NCBI RefSeq assembly: GCF_003020585.1
Contig: NZ_PXUE01000004.1
Location: 62,001-126,000 of the forward strand
Reading direction: 5' to 3'
Source: Chryseobacterium aurantiacum
GTDB taxonomy: Bacteria > Bacteroidota > Bacteroidia > Flavobacteriales > Weeksellaceae
DNA length: 64,000 bases
Shown: positions 24,610 through 33,755 of the stretch, piece by piece
Numbering within the stretch: the stretch's first letter is position 1
How the letters are laid out: each line of letters opens with the position of its first letter
The notes under the pieces: model-generated
Told to the model about the DNA's origin: nothing
Database searches by the model: none
The model's input: the letters and a program-made list of their open reading frames with translations, nothing else
Program-made: the position numbers and the translations under genes

Positions 24610-24979
24610 AATATATGAATATGCGGTAATACGCCTGGTGCCTAAAGTTGAGAGAGAAGAATTTTTCAATATAGGACTGGTTATGTTTTCTAAAAAGGAA
24701 AAATTTATTCGGGTTGAATTTTATTTATGCCCTGATAAATTCAAGCTGATGCACAGTAAACTGGATTATGAGGATATTATTCAAAATCTGGAAAGCTTTC
24801 AAAAAATTGCCCACGGAGAGAAAGATGGAGGACCTATCGCACAGCTCGATATTCCTGAACGTTTCCGTTGGCTGACAGCGGTAAGAAGTGCCGTTGTACA
24901 GACTTCAAGACCTCATCCGGGAAAATCGAGGGATTTAAATATCACTTTTGGTAAACTTTTTGAGGAGTTAGTAAAATAA
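24596..24979 (+). CDS. DUF3037 domain protein, partner of the HipA-like kinase
   Basis: A 127-residue protein (PF11236, DUF3037) beginning DKIYEYAVIRLVPKVEREEFFNIGLVMFS, the hallmark of the family. It has no helix-turn-helix. The start overlaps the kinase gene by 14 nt, so the two products are made together and probably act together, perhaps as regulator, target or antitoxin of the kinase. Function is unknown; the pairing is the main evidence. Confidence 0.85.
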   Translation: MQEDKIYEYAVIRLVPKVEREEFFNIGLVMFSKKEKFIRVEFYLCPDKFKLMHSKLDYEDIIQNLESFQKIAHGEKDGGPIAQLDIPERFRWLTAVRSAVVQTSRPHPGKSRDLNITFGKLFEELVK

Positions 24980-25002
24980 CACACTTCTTAAAAAGTTCCA
25001 CT

Positions 25003-26040
25003 ATGAAATCATCTATAAACAACATATCAATCTACAGGTTTTTCACAAACCTGTTTTTTGTTTTGATTATAAGTTTTTCTAATTTATTTTTTTCACAGAA
25101 CTTTTCACAAGTTCCTAACAAGGCTATACCTGTAAAAAGTACATTACTTCCTGAAATAGCCTATCTATCTGAAGATATTGTATATAAAACCAATAGAAAA
25201 GGAAGCACCGTAAAACTGGATGTTTTCACACCCAAAAATGTTTCTTCAGATCAATTACTTCCTGTACTCATCTACGTTCACGGAGGTGGATGGATAGAAG
25301 GCGATAAAGTCATCCACTCCGATAATTATGTTGAAACTACCATTGCTAAGCTGATGGCCAAGCAATACGCTGTAATCAGTATTAATTATACCCTACTGAA
25401 TGGCAATACTCATTTTCCATTGCCTTTGGAGGATACCAAAGATGCTGTAAGATGGGTGAGAAAAAATGCGGCACAATATCATTTTGACACCAATAATATA
25501 GGACTGTTTGGTGCTTCTGCGGGAGCCCATCTTTCTTTGCTTGCAGCCTATACTCCGGACAATACTTATTTGGGAAATCCTGAGCTTTCTTCTTATTCCG
25601 CTAAAGTAAACTATGTGATTGATCATTATGGCCCTGCAGACCTGAATAAGCTTTTCCACACAAAATTAGGAACAATACCCGTAGCTATGATTGGGTTAAT
25701 GTCTAAAAAAATAGTCAGTTTACAACAAAATCTGGTGAAAGGACTTTCTGGCTATAATCTCAAGAACGATCAGGAAAAAGCCATAGATTATTTAAAAAAC
25801 ATATCTCCTGTTAATTTTGTTTCTGGAGGAGTACCCACCTTAATTGTTCAGGGAAACAATGACAAAATTGTTCCTTTAAACCAGTCTAAAAAACTTCACA
25901 GAAAATTAAACAGAGCCAAAATACAAAACTCTCTGATCATTGTAGATGGTGGAGTTCATGGTTTTGGCACTACTGATAAAACTTATCTGGACCAACTTAC
26001 AGATCAGATGGTAGATTTCATTCTTGCACAAAAGAAATAA
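25003..26040 (+). CDS. Secreted alpha/beta hydrolase (esterase)
   Basis: A 345-residue hydrolase of the hormone-sensitive lipase/carboxylesterase type. It has a hydrophobic N-terminal signal (about residues 10-32), the oxyanion motif VHGGGWIEG, nucleophile Ser in GASAGAH, Asp in QGNNDKIVP and His in GGVHGFG. Probably exported to the periplasm or beyond. It begins 23 nt after the DUF3037 gene and could be read from the same transcript, but a functional link is not evident. Confidence 0.86.
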   Translation: MKSSINNISIYRFFTNLFFVLIISFSNLFFSQNFSQVPNKAIPVKSTLLPEIAYLSEDIVYKTNRKGSTVKLDVFTPKNVSSDQLLPVLIYVHGGGWIEGDKVIHSDNYVETTIAKLMAKQYAVISINYTLLNGNTHFPLPLEDTKDAVRWVRKNAAQYHFDTNNIGLFGASAGAHLSLLAAYTPDNTYLGNPELSSYSAKVNYVIDHYGPADLNKLFHTKLGTIPVAMIGLMSKKIVSLQQNLVKGLSGYNLKNDQEKAIDYLKNISPVNFVSGGVPTLIVQGNNDKIVPLNQSKKLHRKLNRAKIQNSLIIVDGGVHGFGTTDKTYLDQLTDQMVDFILAQKK

Positions 26041-26233
26041 TATACACATTACCATTTGAACACAAACTAAACAGTTAAAAATCAATTATTTAAATTAAAA
26101 TAAAACAACAAATTTGCTAGATTGATATACATATTGATATTTTTCATTAAGAATTAATTACCTTGGCTAATGTTTGAGTTATTTATAACAAAAACGCCAA
26201 TAATATAATTATTCATTAATAAAAACAAGCAAT

Positions 26234-28075
26234 ATGGAATCATTAAACAACATCAATGCGCTTACCCTCATTTTTGTATCTGTTCTTATTTTTGCGATAG
26301 CTTACCGCTTTTACGGTATCTTCATTGCCAACAAAGTGCTCCGTCTCAATGACCAAAATATAACCCCCGCTGTAGAGTTCGCAGATGGTAAAGATTATGT
26401 TGCTACCAATAAAAATGTACTTTTTGGCCATCATTTTGCAGCTATTGCCGCGGCAGGGCCATTGGTAGGGCCTGTTCTTGCGGCACAATTCGGATACTTA
26501 CCGGGCGCCTTATGGATTTTGATAGGTTGCGTCCTTGGAGGTGGAGTGCATGATATGGTTGTATTATTTGCATCTGTGAGGCATAAAGGCCAAAGTCTTG
26601 CGACCATTGCTTCTAAAGAAATCGGAAAAGCAACAGGGACTGTAGCAGGTTTTGCCATTCTTTTTATTTTGATTCTTACGCTGGCCGGTCTATCTCTGGC
26701 ATGTATCAATGCAATGCATGAAGCTTCATGGTCTCTTTTTACGGTATTGATTACAATGCCTATCGCCATTATTATGGGACTTATTATGCGTTATAAAAAG
26801 AATAGTGTTCTTTTTGCAAGCATCTTGGGAGGCATTCTTTTGATTGCCGGAATCATCGGAGGTCACAACCTGATGCAAAACCCCACCATGAATCATCTCT
26901 TTTCATGGGACATTAAAACAATTTCCATTGCCATTCCTCTGTATGGTTTTATTGCTTCCGTATTACCGGTATGGCTGCTGTTAGTTCCCAGAGATTACCT
27001 TTCTACTTATTTAAAAATAGGAACCATTATTATGCTGGCTATCGGGGTTATTGTCATTCATCCTACCATACAGATGCCCGCTATTACAGCCTTTGTAAAT
27101 GGTGGAGGGCCTATTATTGGCGGGCCGGTACTTCCTTTTATATTCATTGTAATTGCCTGTGGAGCAATTTCAGGATTTCATGCAGTGATTGCCACAGGAA
27201 CCACTCCGAAAATGCTTAATAAAGAAAGAGAAATTCTTTTCGTTGGATATGGAGCTATGCTGGTGGAAGGTTTTGTAGCATTGATGGCACTTATTGCTGC
27301 CTGTACCCTAATGCCTGGTGATTATTTTGCAATCAATACACCTAAGGAAGCTTATGATTCGTTTCTTGCTGCGCACCCTTCTCTACACGGTGTAGATATT
27401 GATTATTATTCGCAGAAAATAGGCATTGATCTATACGGTAGAACCGGAGGGGCAGTATCTCTGGCTGTAGGAATGGCACACATTTTCAATAAGATCCCGT
27501 ATATGGATCAGCTGACAGCATATTGGTATAATTTTGCAATTATGTTTGAGGCAGTATTTATACTTACTGCCATTGATGCAGGAACGAGGGTTGGACGCTT
27601 TTTTTTACAGGAAATGCTAGGGTCTGTTGTTCCAAAATTTAATGATAAAAACTGGATTCCGGGAATTATTATCAGCAGTCTTCTTTTCACATTTGCATGG
27701 GGATATCTGGTGTACACCGGAAATGTAAATAGTATTTGGCCGCTATTTGGAATTAGTAATCAGCTGCTGGCTGCCTGCGGACTGATTGTATGTACCACTA
27801 TGCTGATAAGGATGAATAGGGGTAAATATGCTTTATGTTCGGCTATTCCGGGTGTTTTCATGGCTGGAATAACATTCTGGGCGGGTTATATTCAGGTAAC
27901 CGCCATTTATATCCCTAAAGGACAGTATTTACTTGCTGCTTTAGCCGCAACGGCAATGATTCTTATGCTTATTGTATTCATAGGAGCTTTCAGAAAATGG
28001 TATCAGTTGCTTAAGATCAATACAACCGAAATTGACCATTATGGTGAACCGGTGAAGGAGCTTGTAGAAAGATAA
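26234..28075 (+). CDS. cstA: Carbon starvation protein CstA family transporter
   Basis: A 613-residue membrane protein with about 16-18 hydrophobic segments. CstA (PF02554) is recognised from the N-terminal FGHHFAAIAAAGPLVGPVLAAQ and GGGVHDMVVLFASVRHKG, and from FEAVFILTAIDAGTRVGRF further on. Members take up peptides or pyruvate and are induced in starvation in other bacteria. It stands alone: 193 bp of AT-rich DNA upstream and a bidirectional terminator downstream. The transported substrate in this organism is not shown by the sequence. Confidence 0.93.
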   Translation: MESLNNINALTLIFVSVLIFAIAYRFYGIFIANKVLRLNDQNITPAVEFADGKDYVATNKNVLFGHHFAAIAAAGPLVGPVLAAQFGYLPGALWILIGCVLGGGVHDMVVLFASVRHKGQSLATIASKEIGKATGTVAGFAILFILILTLAGLSLACINAMHEASWSLFTVLITMPIAIIMGLIMRYKKNSVLFASILGGILLIAGIIGGHNLMQNPTMNHLFSWDIKTISIAIPLYGFIASVLPVWLLLVPRDYLSTYLKIGTIIMLAIGVIVIHPTIQMPAITAFVNGGGPIIGGPVLPFIFIVIACGAISGFHAVIATGTTPKMLNKEREILFVGYGAMLVEGFVALMALIAACTLMPGDYFAINTPKEAYDSFLAAHPSLHGVDIDYYSQKIGIDLYGRTGGAVSLAVGMAHIFNKIPYMDQLTAYWYNFAIMFEAVFILTAIDAGTRVGRFFLQEMLGSVVPKFNDKNWIPGIIISSLLFTFAWGYLVYTGNVNSIWPLFGISNQLLAACGLIVCTTMLIRMNRGKYALCSAIPGVFMAGITFWAGYIQVTAIYIPKGQYLLAALAATAMILMLIVFIGAFRKWYQLLKINTTEIDHYGEPVKELVER

Positions 28076-28094
28076 AAATCACTATTGAATAAAG

Positions 28095-28128
28095 AAAAAA
28101 CAGTTCAGGAATTCTGAACTGTTTTTTT
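28095..28128. terminator. Bidirectional intrinsic terminator
   Basis: Arms AAAAAACAGTTCAG and CTGAACTGTTTTTT around GAATT, between convergent cstA and the TonB receptor gene. Confidence 0.92.
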
Positions 28129-28151
28129 ATAGGCATTATCTGTTACTTTAT

Positions 28152-30944
28152 TTAAAAATTGAAATTAAGTCTGGAGAACACATATCGCCCGTTCTGTCCA
28201 AACTGTGAGGTAGAGCGCGAGTAGACAAACTGATCGTTGTTACTGGACGCAGGGAGATTTTTAGTAGGATAAATATCAAACAGATTGTTTACACCCAAAG
28301 TCAGCCCTATATTTTTTGTAAACTGGTAAGCTACAGAAATATCAGTAATGATCTTATCTCCTATTTTCTGGTGTTCATTAAATTCTGTAATTCCATCTCC
28401 GTTAGCATCAAGAACATCTGCTCCGGTTACTTTTCCAAAATAGGTATTTCTCAGATAGAAACTAGCACTCTTCCAGGTCAGGGTATGAGAAAGGCTTGCT
28501 TTTACTCTTGGAACCGCTTCTTCCAGATAAACTCTTGATTTTTCTGAGAAATAAATCTTTTCTAATTCCGGAGACTGTAATAGTCCTGAGGAATGAATAT
28601 CTCCAACCTGCTTGGTCTGGTTAAGGTTAATCGCAAAGTTATTATCCAGTTTTATATCGGAAAATCTTAAATTATGGGAAATAACTACATCTACCCCTTT
28701 CGTTTCAGTATCAATGGCATTGGTAAAGAACTGAGCAGCATTGATGTTTAGTTTCTCATAGATTTGTTTTGCAGCATCAGGAACACCAGCCTTTAAGAAC
28801 TGATCCGTAAGAAGAATTCTATTATTGATTCTTGTAAAGTAACCATCTGCAGTGAACGTTAGATTCACAGATGGAATTTTATAGGTAAATCCTACACTTG
28901 CTGATTTTGAAGTTTCCTGCTTCAGTTTTGGCATACCCAATGCCGCGGCTGCTTCTGAGTCATTACTAAATGTACCTACATCCAAAAGCACTCCATTAGG
29001 AAGCTGTGGTGAGGTTACAAACAGCGAAGAGGTTACGTTATAATAAATCTGGTGAATAGATGGCGCTCTAAAACCTGTAGAACCAGCCAGTCTTACATTG
29101 AAATTAGGAGCTACCTTGATTCTTGAAGCTAATTTATAATTGAAAGTAGAACCAAAATCTGAGTAATTTTCATATCTCGCCGCCGCATCTACCAAAAGCC
29201 AGTTGGTAAAATTAAATTCAACGTCCGCATAAGCTGCTACTGACTGTCTGTTTTTGTTCACCGCATTTTCCGGTCTAAATCCGTTAAATACTTGTGAGCC
29301 TCCCGGAAGTGCTGCTCCAAAGAAATCGGTAGGTCTTTTTGCAGCATCTCCATCCCATATATTTCCGTATTGGTCATAAGTAGTGTATGAAGCTTCTTCT
29401 CCTGCTGTCATTTTAAAGTTTTCAAAACGATGCTCTCCTCCAAATGCTACATTCAATCCTTCCAATACATCATATTTTTTAGAGAAATCTAAATTGATAG
29501 TATTTTGAGTAAACCTTAGTCCACCAGCATCAAACTCGCTTGGTGAAGCAAATCTTAGAGAAGTATTTCCGGTATTTCCGATGTTATAGGTGAATGAATT
29601 TTGCCCAAAAGTATTACTGAAATCAATATGCCATCCGTCCCATTTTCCTTTAATTCCTGCAGCCAATGAGATATCCTGAATGTCTGTCCCAATTTGTGGA
29701 AGGTAACCATTCGGGTATAATCCCGTAAAGGTTCTGCTCTCCCTTGGTCTTCTGTAAAACCCTCCGGAAGTACCATGTCTTAAGCTATATCCCCCGAAAG
29801 TATAGACTTTCCAATCATCACTAATGGGTACCTCAGCATTGATAAAAAGCTGATGGTTATTAAGCTTGGACTGCCCTACCTGCATATTAAAATCCTTTCT
29901 CGTTTGTCCTCTGTAAGCCAATTCCTGATCGGTAACATCAAAGCTCAATAAAGACTGGAGTCCTTTTTGAATAACATTTCCTGCCCCATCTTTTATATCT
30001 TGAATGGTAGTAGCACCTTGTATACCTGCCAGCTGAGCTGAACTGAAATAATTGACTCCTTGGGCGTACTGGTGAACATAATCAATAATCTGCTGTGAAT
30101 TGGGAGTATCTTTAATATCGCTGAAAAGAGAAGAAAGGTTCACCCCATCATTCAGTGCACGTTGTTCAATAGCATTATAAGCATTGTAAATTGTCCCTTT
30201 TTCAGTTCCTGCTCTGTACGTAGGATTTCTGAACTGAGAAGACCAGGTAATGTTAAAGAAACCACCTTTTGTACCTATTTTATTTCCGTAATTAAGATCC
30301 AGCTGAATATTTTGTCCATCAAAATTTCCGGTATGATCGTTAGCTGTAGGAGTTAAATTTCCTCCATAGCTTATCTGCCCTGTCAGCTTTCCGGTATCTC
30401 TTTTAAGTTCTAGGTTCATTACTCCGGCAATAGCATCTGATCCGTATTGTGCTGCGGCTCCATCCCTAAGGACTTCTATTCTGTTTAAAGCAAAGGATGG
30501 GATGGCATTAAGATCCGTCCCTACAGTACCTCTTCCCGGTGTTCCGTTCACATTTACCAATGCTGAAGTATGTCTTCTTTTTCCATTAACCAATACCAAT
30601 ACCTGATCCGGTCCCAAACCTCTTAACTGAGCAGGATCCAAATGGTCTGTACCATCTGAATTGGTCTGAACTGTAGAGGTGAAAGAGGGTGCAATAGCAT
30701 TTAATATTTGTCCTATATTGGATTGCGGAAGAATTACAGAAGCTTCTTTTAGATTGAATACATCTACAGGAACCGGGCTGTCTATCTTGGATCGTGCCCC
30801 GGCTCTTGAACCCAGTACTACAACTTCTTCTACATTATTGACTTTATCTTTATTTGTTTTTATACTGTCTTTTTCCTGGCCGTAGGTAAATGCTCCTAGG
30901 AAAAATAAAACAGAAGCGGAAAGAATAGTTTTCTTATTTTTCAT
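28152..30944 (-). CDS. TonB-dependent outer-membrane receptor
   Basis: A 930-residue receptor with a signal peptide ending FTYGQ, a TonB-box-like segment (EEVVVLGSRAG), a plug domain (about residues 38-165, with LRGLGPDQVLVLVNGKRRH and VLRDGAAAQYGSDAIAGVM) and a large barrel ending in FSRLNFNF. This type (long, with plug motif PDQVLVLVNGKRRH) is found in Bacteroidota and Proteobacteria; its substrates are largely unassigned. No SusD-like partner is adjacent, so a SusCD glycan system is not indicated. Transcribed alone from the promoter at 30990-31022. Confidence 0.9.
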   Translation of the reverse strand: MKNKKTILSASVLFFLGAFTYGQEKDSIKTNKDKVNNVEEVVVLGSRAGARSKIDSPVPVDVFNLKEASVILPQSNIGQILNAIAPSFTSTVQTNSDGTDHLDPAQLRGLGPDQVLVLVNGKRRHTSALVNVNGTPGRGTVGTDLNAIPSFALNRIEVLRDGAAAQYGSDAIAGVMNLELKRDTGKLTGQISYGGNLTPTANDHTGNFDGQNIQLDLNYGNKIGTKGGFFNITWSSQFRNPTYRAGTEKGTIYNAYNAIEQRALNDGVNLSSLFSDIKDTPNSQQIIDYVHQYAQGVNYFSSAQLAGIQGATTIQDIKDGAGNVIQKGLQSLLSFDVTDQELAYRGQTRKDFNMQVGQSKLNNHQLFINAEVPISDDWKVYTFGGYSLRHGTSGGFYRRPRESRTFTGLYPNGYLPQIGTDIQDISLAAGIKGKWDGWHIDFSNTFGQNSFTYNIGNTGNTSLRFASPSEFDAGGLRFTQNTINLDFSKKYDVLEGLNVAFGGEHRFENFKMTAGEEASYTTYDQYGNIWDGDAAKRPTDFFGAALPGGSQVFNGFRPENAVNKNRQSVAAYADVEFNFTNWLLVDAAARYENYSDFGSTFNYKLASRIKVAPNFNVRLAGSTGFRAPSIHQIYYNVTSSLFVTSPQLPNGVLLDVGTFSNDSEAAAALGMPKLKQETSKSASVGFTYKIPSVNLTFTADGYFTRINNRILLTDQFLKAGVPDAAKQIYEKLNINAAQFFTNAIDTETKGVDVVISHNLRFSDIKLDNNFAINLNQTKQVGDIHSSGLLQSPELEKIYFSEKSRVYLEEAVPRVKASLSHTLTWKSASFYLRNTYFGKVTGADVLDANGDGITEFNEHQKIGDKIITDISVAYQFTKNIGLTLGVNNLFDIYPTKNLPASSNNDQFVYSRSTSQFGQNGRYVFSRLNFNF

Positions 30945-30989
30945 ATAGTTTACTCAATTAATTGAACATTTATGTTTTTTTACAGAGCG

Positions 30990-31022
30990 CAAATGTAAAA
31001 CTTATTTATTAGTCTACAAAAT
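30990..31022 (-). promoter_or_regulatory. Promoter of the TonB receptor gene
   Basis: On the minus strand, TACATTTG (-7, 30990-30997) with a TTTTG -33 element (31017-31021) 19 nt upstream. It gives a leader of about 40 nt. Confidence 0.6.
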
Positions 31023-31114
31023 CAATAGACTTTGTTTTTATAAAAAATATTTATTGTTTATTTCTATCCCTTATTAAAAATACTGTTTTTAAAGTAAACC
31101 TTATTGATTTTAAC

Positions 31115-31147
31115 AAAAAAAAACGGACTCAAAAAAATTGAGTCCGC
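31115..31147 (-). terminator. Intrinsic terminator of the helicase gene
   Basis: Arms CGGACTC and GAGTCCG around an A/T loop, with a long T-run in the minus direction, just after the helicase stop codon. Confidence 0.88.
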
Positions 31148-31170
31148 ATTTATTTCTATATTATTTTAAC

Positions 31171-33501
31171 CTAAATCTTTGTTAGTTTAGCATATTTCAG
31201 GATCAGATTTTTTTCACCTTCGTGTATGAAAACCACCTTTGCCTTGATATTTTGAGGATCTGTCCCATCCAGAAAAGAGACCTCACCAATTCCGAAACGA
31301 TCGTGTCTTACCTTATCTCCAACTTCAATATCCTGAGAGGAAGCTCCACTTGGATTAATGATTTTTGCTGTACTTACAGGTTTTAATTTTCTTTGTTCAG
31401 GAGCAGGAACCGAATTGTCACCCCTATCAATGGTCTTTTTCTCCACTTTTTTGAAAGCTTTCTGCTCAGACGGATGTTCATCAAAAATATTGGATCTTAC
31501 CCCGGAATTGTTGATAAATCTTTTCTCCAGTACAGGATTAAGGAACTCAATATATTCATCATCAATCTCACTTAGGAATCTTGATGGTTCTGCATCTGTA
31601 ATTTTTCCCCATTGAAAACGGGAAACAGCATAGGAGAAAAACACCTGCTTTTCGGCTCTGGTTAAAGCTACATAAAACAGTCTTCTTTCTTCTTCAAGAT
31701 CTTCTCTGGTAGCAGAACTCATAAAGCTTGGGAAAAGATTTTCTTCAAGACCTACCAGATGTACCACAGGGAACTCCAGTCCTTTTGAAAGGTGAATGGT
31801 CATTAGTGAAACCATATCATCTTCAAGGTTTTTATCCTGAGTATCTGCAGAAAGTGCAATGTTTTCAAGGAAGTTGGACAAACTTGGATCTCCATCTTCC
31901 AACTGCATTTGCTCCTCGATAAATCCCTGCATAGAGTTCATCAATTCCTGAACGTTTTCTACTCTTGAAATACCCTCCGGCGTTTGATCGTCCTTTAAAA
32001 ATTTAATTAAACCACTTCGTTTTGCCACCTCCATTGCAACACTGTAGGCAGTTTCGGTTTTCAAGAGTACCTGAAATGCCTTGATCATGGACCAAAAATC
32101 ATTTAGCTTGTTTAAAACACCATTATTTAGGCCCAACTGAGGAGCATACATTGGTAAATTATCCAGCACCTTTGAGATAGAAACGTTTTGGGCATCTGCA
32201 AATACAATCAGCTTATTCTGAGTGGTTTCTCCAATTCCTCTTGTAGGATAATTAATGATTCTCATCAATGCCTCAGAGTCATTTTCATTGATTAAAAGGC
32301 GCAGGTATCCTATTAAATCCTTAACCTCTTTCCTTTGATAAAATGAAAGCCCTCCATATACCTTGTATGGAATATTTTTACGTCTCAAAGCATCTTCAAA
32401 TGCTCTGGTCTGAGAGTTTGTTCTGTATAAAATAGCAAAGTCGCTATACTTTCTCTGATCACGGTTACGAAGTTCCCAGATATTTCCGGCTACGAAGTTG
32501 GCCTCATCAGCATCTGATAAGGAACGGTATATTTTAATTTTATCTCCTTCTTCATTATCACTGAAAACATTTTTCTTAAACTGCTGCAGGTTTTTCGCAA
32601 TAACAACGTTGGCTGCATTCACGATATTCTGAGTCGAACGGTAGTTTTGCTCCAGTGATACTGTAATAGCATCCGGATAATCTTTTTTGAAATTCAGGAT
32701 GTTGTAAATATTTGCTCCACGGAATGAATAAATAGACTGTGCATCATCTCCCACTACACAAATATTCTCAAATTTTGAAGCCAGTGCCTTTACAATAAGA
32801 TACTGGGAGTGGTTTGTATCCTGGTACTCATCTACCATGATGTATCTGAACCTGTCCTGATATTTCGCAAGAACTTCAGGAAAACGGGTCAGTAATTCAT
32901 TGGTTTTCAGCAATAGATCATCAAAATCCATGGAACCGTTTCTGAAACATGCATCTACGTATCTCTGATAAATCTGCCCGATAAATTTCATATTTGCCTT
33001 TTCATCCGCTTCCATTAGTTCCGGATTGTTGAAATAGGCCTTTACAGTAATCAAATTGTTTTTGTAGGTTGAAATTCTGGCCTGAACTTTTTTGGGTTTG
33101 TAAAGGTCAGCATCAATATTCATGTCTTTCAGAACCTTTTTGATCACATTCAATGCATCCTGCTGATCATAAATGGTAAAATTGGACGGATACCCCAGAT
33201 AATGGGCTTCAATTCTAAGAATCCTTGCAAAAACAGAGTGAAAAGTTCCCATCCAAAGACTTCTTGCATTGCTGTCTCCCACTACCTTCGCGATACGCTC
33301 TTTCATTTCACGGGCCGCTTTATTGGTAAAGGTAAGTGCTAGGATATTAAAAGGGTCTATCCCATTGTGTATTAAATGGGCTATACGCATGGTAAGCACA
33401 CGTGTTTTTCCGGAACCGGCACCGGCAAGTACCATCAAAGGTCCTTGTAAAGAGGTAACGGCTTCATATTGTGATTCGTTGAGTCCTTTCAAATAATCCA
33501 T
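31171..33501 (-). CDS. uvrD: UvrD/PcrA-type ATP-dependent DNA helicase
   Basis: A 776-residue superfamily 1A helicase that unwinds DNA 3' to 5' in repair and replication restart. Motifs in order: Walker A AGAGSGKTRVL, TFTNKAAREMKERI (Ia), VDEYQDTNHSQY (II), GDDAQSIYSFRGA (III), EQNYRSTQNIV (IV), TIHLSKGLEFPVV (V) and LFYVALTRAEK (VI). The C-terminus has the Tudor-like VGDKVRHDRFGIGEV segment of PcrA. I chose ATG 33501: a -7 element at 33526-33533 lies just upstream, and the longer frame needs a TTG upstream of that promoter. The length is typical of the family. Confidence 0.94.
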   Translation of the reverse strand: MDYLKGLNESQYEAVTSLQGPLMVLAGAGSGKTRVLTMRIAHLIHNGIDPFNILALTFTNKAAREMKERIAKVVGDSNARSLWMGTFHSVFARILRIEAHYLGYPSNFTIYDQQDALNVIKKVLKDMNIDADLYKPKKVQARISTYKNNLITVKAYFNNPELMEADEKANMKFIGQIYQRYVDACFRNGSMDFDDLLLKTNELLTRFPEVLAKYQDRFRYIMVDEYQDTNHSQYLIVKALASKFENICVVGDDAQSIYSFRGANIYNILNFKKDYPDAITVSLEQNYRSTQNIVNAANVVIAKNLQQFKKNVFSDNEEGDKIKIYRSLSDADEANFVAGNIWELRNRDQRKYSDFAILYRTNSQTRAFEDALRRKNIPYKVYGGLSFYQRKEVKDLIGYLRLLINENDSEALMRIINYPTRGIGETTQNKLIVFADAQNVSISKVLDNLPMYAPQLGLNNGVLNKLNDFWSMIKAFQVLLKTETAYSVAMEVAKRSGLIKFLKDDQTPEGISRVENVQELMNSMQGFIEEQMQLEDGDPSLSNFLENIALSADTQDKNLEDDMVSLMTIHLSKGLEFPVVHLVGLEENLFPSFMSSATREDLEEERRLFYVALTRAEKQVFFSYAVSRFQWGKITDAEPSRFLSEIDDEYIEFLNPVLEKRFINNSGVRSNIFDEHPSEQKAFKKVEKKTIDRGDNSVPAPEQRKLKPVSTAKIINPSGASSQDIEVGDKVRHDRFGIGEVSFLDGTDPQNIKAKVVFIHEGEKNLILKYAKLTKI

Positions 33502-33525
33502 ACTGCAAAAAAAATTTTGGGAACA

Positions 33526-33533
33526 CAAAATTA
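33526..33533 (-). promoter_or_regulatory. Promoter -7 element of the helicase gene
   Basis: TAATTTTG on the minus strand, about 24 nt upstream of the ATG at 33501; it excludes the upstream TTG at 33555 as the start. Confidence 0.45.
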
Positions 33534-33755
33534 ATGTATTCAAAGGAGAATTCAAATTTTGATTGGAGAAGTTAGAGATTATAAGCTAAATAATAGGACA
33601 AACAGCTATTGAAACAGAGCCTTTTTTTCATTTGAAAATAAAATCCATCAGCACATGGTTTCTACTTTCCAACCTTTGATATCTAACTTCTAAAACCTAT
33701 TTATGTAACATTTAATTCACTTTTTCTACTAATTGAAAAACAATTTCTAATCTTT

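Noticed and set aside
33502-33555. N-terminal extension of the helicase from a TTG start
   Set aside because: A -7 element lies within it and the ATG at 33501 gives the standard UvrD/PcrA N-terminus.
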